This document shows, in pieces, positions 6,738 through 7,990 of a stretch of 7,990 nucleotides of DNA. A program made the position numbers and the translations under genes. Source of the stretch: Deltaproteobacteria bacterium (GTDB lineage: Bacteria > SAR324 > NAC60-12); the NCBI GenBank assembly GCA_003541985.1, contig DPLM01000283.1, positions 1-7,990 on the forward strand. Reading direction: 5' to 3'. Position 1 is the first letter of the stretch; each line of letters starts with the position of its first letter. A model generated the notes under the pieces. That model was not told the origin of the DNA. It searched no databases and was given only the letters and a program-made list of their open reading frames with translations.

Positions 6738-7990
6738 TTAACACTCCTGATAAGCAAGTGCGTTATCTTTACCCATGAAACGCTTGGCCAAGGCTAGCGG
6801 AATAGAAGGCAAGTGGACGACAATCAGTCTATCCAATACATTTAAAAAGTCTCGATTCACGTTGAAGCAGAGGAACCGAGTTCCTGAGCGAAGGTATTGA
6901 CGCACCAGCCAGGAACCCCTTTGATAATCTACTCAATCTCAGAAGTTAGATTGCTGATTTCTTTAAGATCGTTGGAGATGTTGCGTAAACTGTTTTTTCT
7001 GGGGACAGAAGGATGACGGTATGGAAGGCTTGGGCAAACTTCCTGAGACAGGTGATGGTCGAAATGTTATGCTTTAAGGAAACGAAGTAATAGTTTCTGT
7101 GATGTCCTTGAGTAGCTCTGGCTAATGCTGACAGGCCCAAAGAGATTATGTTTGAAGGTGTGCCTGTCTTTGCTTTAGTAAAGGTAAATGAAAGAGTTCC
7201 CCATTTTGATTGCAGGATTCAACTCCGTGACAGACCTTGGACTCAGTTCAAACGCTGAATGGGTGTAGAGTCTATTTACCTCGGTAACCCTCGTGATTCT
7301 ATCGACCGAACCGAGTCGATATAAACTAGCCAACCTACTCTCTCGCTTATTCCAGAGAAAAAATGCAGATAATTTAGGCATCGGCATCTAAATTCAAAGA
7401 CTTCCCCGACCCTTCTTCACCTGCACGGAAGGCAATTTCTCGTAACCTATCAATCTCGTGCATCAACTCATCGACCTGAGTATGATTTGCGTATCCTACA
7501 AGAACATCCTCTGCTCCCACCAGTAGCTATGCTTGTGGCAGGCCTTCAACTTCCAAACTCAACTGATTTCGGGCTGGTGACTCGGTGATTAGTCTTGAAA
7601 TAATCAAGGCTAGCATAACTATTTGTGTAGGAGAATCCACTGCTTGTATTGTCGAATCAAAAGGAAATAAGTCTTGAACCGAAGGTGTTCAATCAGTTTT
7701 TCGTTAGACTCAAATTCCTGCAACCGCTTGTAGTGAAAACCTTTCCCAACAAAAATCCTCAACAAAGGATCATTGCTTGTTGAAAAGTACTCGGATCAAC
7801 AACCTGGTCCGTAATTTTGGATGAATCAGACCAAGTAATTAGAAGTAGACGCTTTTCTGACCTCGAAAAAGCATCGGCAGGACAGTCGATCTAGTCATCC
7901 ACAAAATCACTGAAACATGAGGTATCCACGCTGAATCAATGGTGCGCAATGACTTCAAGTGAAGACAAGAAACCTCTCCCGCTGAAAAAC
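6738..7990 (-). pseudogene. Decayed lysophospholipid acyltransferase fused to a GNAT (hemolysin-like) acyltransferase, 5' end outside the window
   Basis: Reading the minus strand and switching frames recovers a continuous relic of the two-domain PlsC-like plus GNAT protein, which in intact form acylates lysophospholipids. From its N-terminal side: a motif III remnant FFSGRGF (7989-7969), DSAWIPHVS and TVLPMLFRG, LLGLIHPKLRTRLL (7838-7797), FVGKGFHYKRLQEFE and EHLRFKTYFLL (about 7753-7655). The GNAT part follows: HEIDRLREIAFRAGEEGSGK, FFLWNKRESRL and LYTHSAFELSPR, NPAIKMGNSF, LFGPVSISQSYSR (about 7150-7110), HFDHHLS, IIKGVPG, RQYLRSGTRFLCFNVN, LNVLDRLIVV and RFMGKDNALA before a natural stop at 6738-6740. 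In-frame stops lie at 7839-7841, 7527-7529, 7175-7177, 7067-7069 and 6929-6931. Frame changes occur near 7945, 7774, 7620-7680, 7380 and 6905. PlsC motifs I and II (HxxxxD) would be upstream, beyond the edge. Several stops sit where the family has Gln, as expected from C-to-T changes. Confidence 0.85.

Noticed and set aside
6946..7387. Two short minus-strand frames (6946-7140 and 7175-7387) as independent small genes
   Set aside because: The 7175-7387 frame is the GNAT portion of the decayed acyltransferase, and the 6946-7140 frame is an off-frame reading of the same relic, whose LFGPVSISQSYSR segment is in another frame.
6738..7990. Stop-codon recoding or programmed frameshifting instead of a pseudogene
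   Set aside because: Intact neighbours end with TAA and TAG, the relic changes frame at least five times without slippery-site patterns, and no single recoding event restores it.

Overview
The window looks like chromosomal DNA from a Gram-negative-type bacterium of moderate GC. I infer this from a biosynthetic dihydroorotase, a stand-alone ProB with a PUA domain, a TRAM-containing RNA uracil methyltransferase, and the relic of a two-domain PlsC-like/GNAT acyltransferase of a kind common in proteobacteria. The two large proteins I cannot name or that diverge from textbook relatives suggest a poorly sampled lineage, but the sequence does not fix the taxon. I see no CRISPR array, rRNA, tRNA, insertion sequence or integrase.

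Layout: 1-412 is non-coding and starts with 55 bases of pure A/T. 413-1732 (+) is a dihydroorotase (pyrimidine synthesis). 1773-3965 (-) holds two unrecognised genes, probably one operon: a 79-residue protein followed 27 bases later by a 641-residue, largely helical cytoplasmic protein. The dihydroorotase and the 641-residue gene converge with only 40 bases between stop codons. 3966-4167 is a divergent intergenic region serving the unknown pair on one side and proB on the other. 4168-5310 (+) is glutamate 5-kinase (proline synthesis), and 5310-6557 (+) is an RlmD/TrmA-family RNA (uracil-5)-methyltransferase whose GTG start overlaps the proB stop by one base. 6558-6737 is non-coding and rich in inverted repeats.

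The most informative region is 6738-7990. It has no long open frame, but the minus strand, read by hand with frame changes, gives a continuous and convincing relic of a lysophospholipid acyltransferase fused to a GNAT (hemolysin-like) acyltransferase. The relic carries five in-frame stops and at least five frameshifts, and its 5' end lies beyond the window. Its decay contrasts with the four intact long genes next to it, so general sequencing error is an unlikely cause.

The intact genes do not form one pathway: pyrimidine synthesis, proline synthesis and RNA modification are housekeeping functions placed side by side. Three protein families show variations at normally conserved sites (Gln for the first metal His in the dihydroorotase, Tyr in the ProB phosphate loop, and loss of the Fe-S cysteines plus Asn in motif IV of the methyltransferase). 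I found no convincing new multi-gene system; the two-gene unknown operon is the best candidate for undescribed function.
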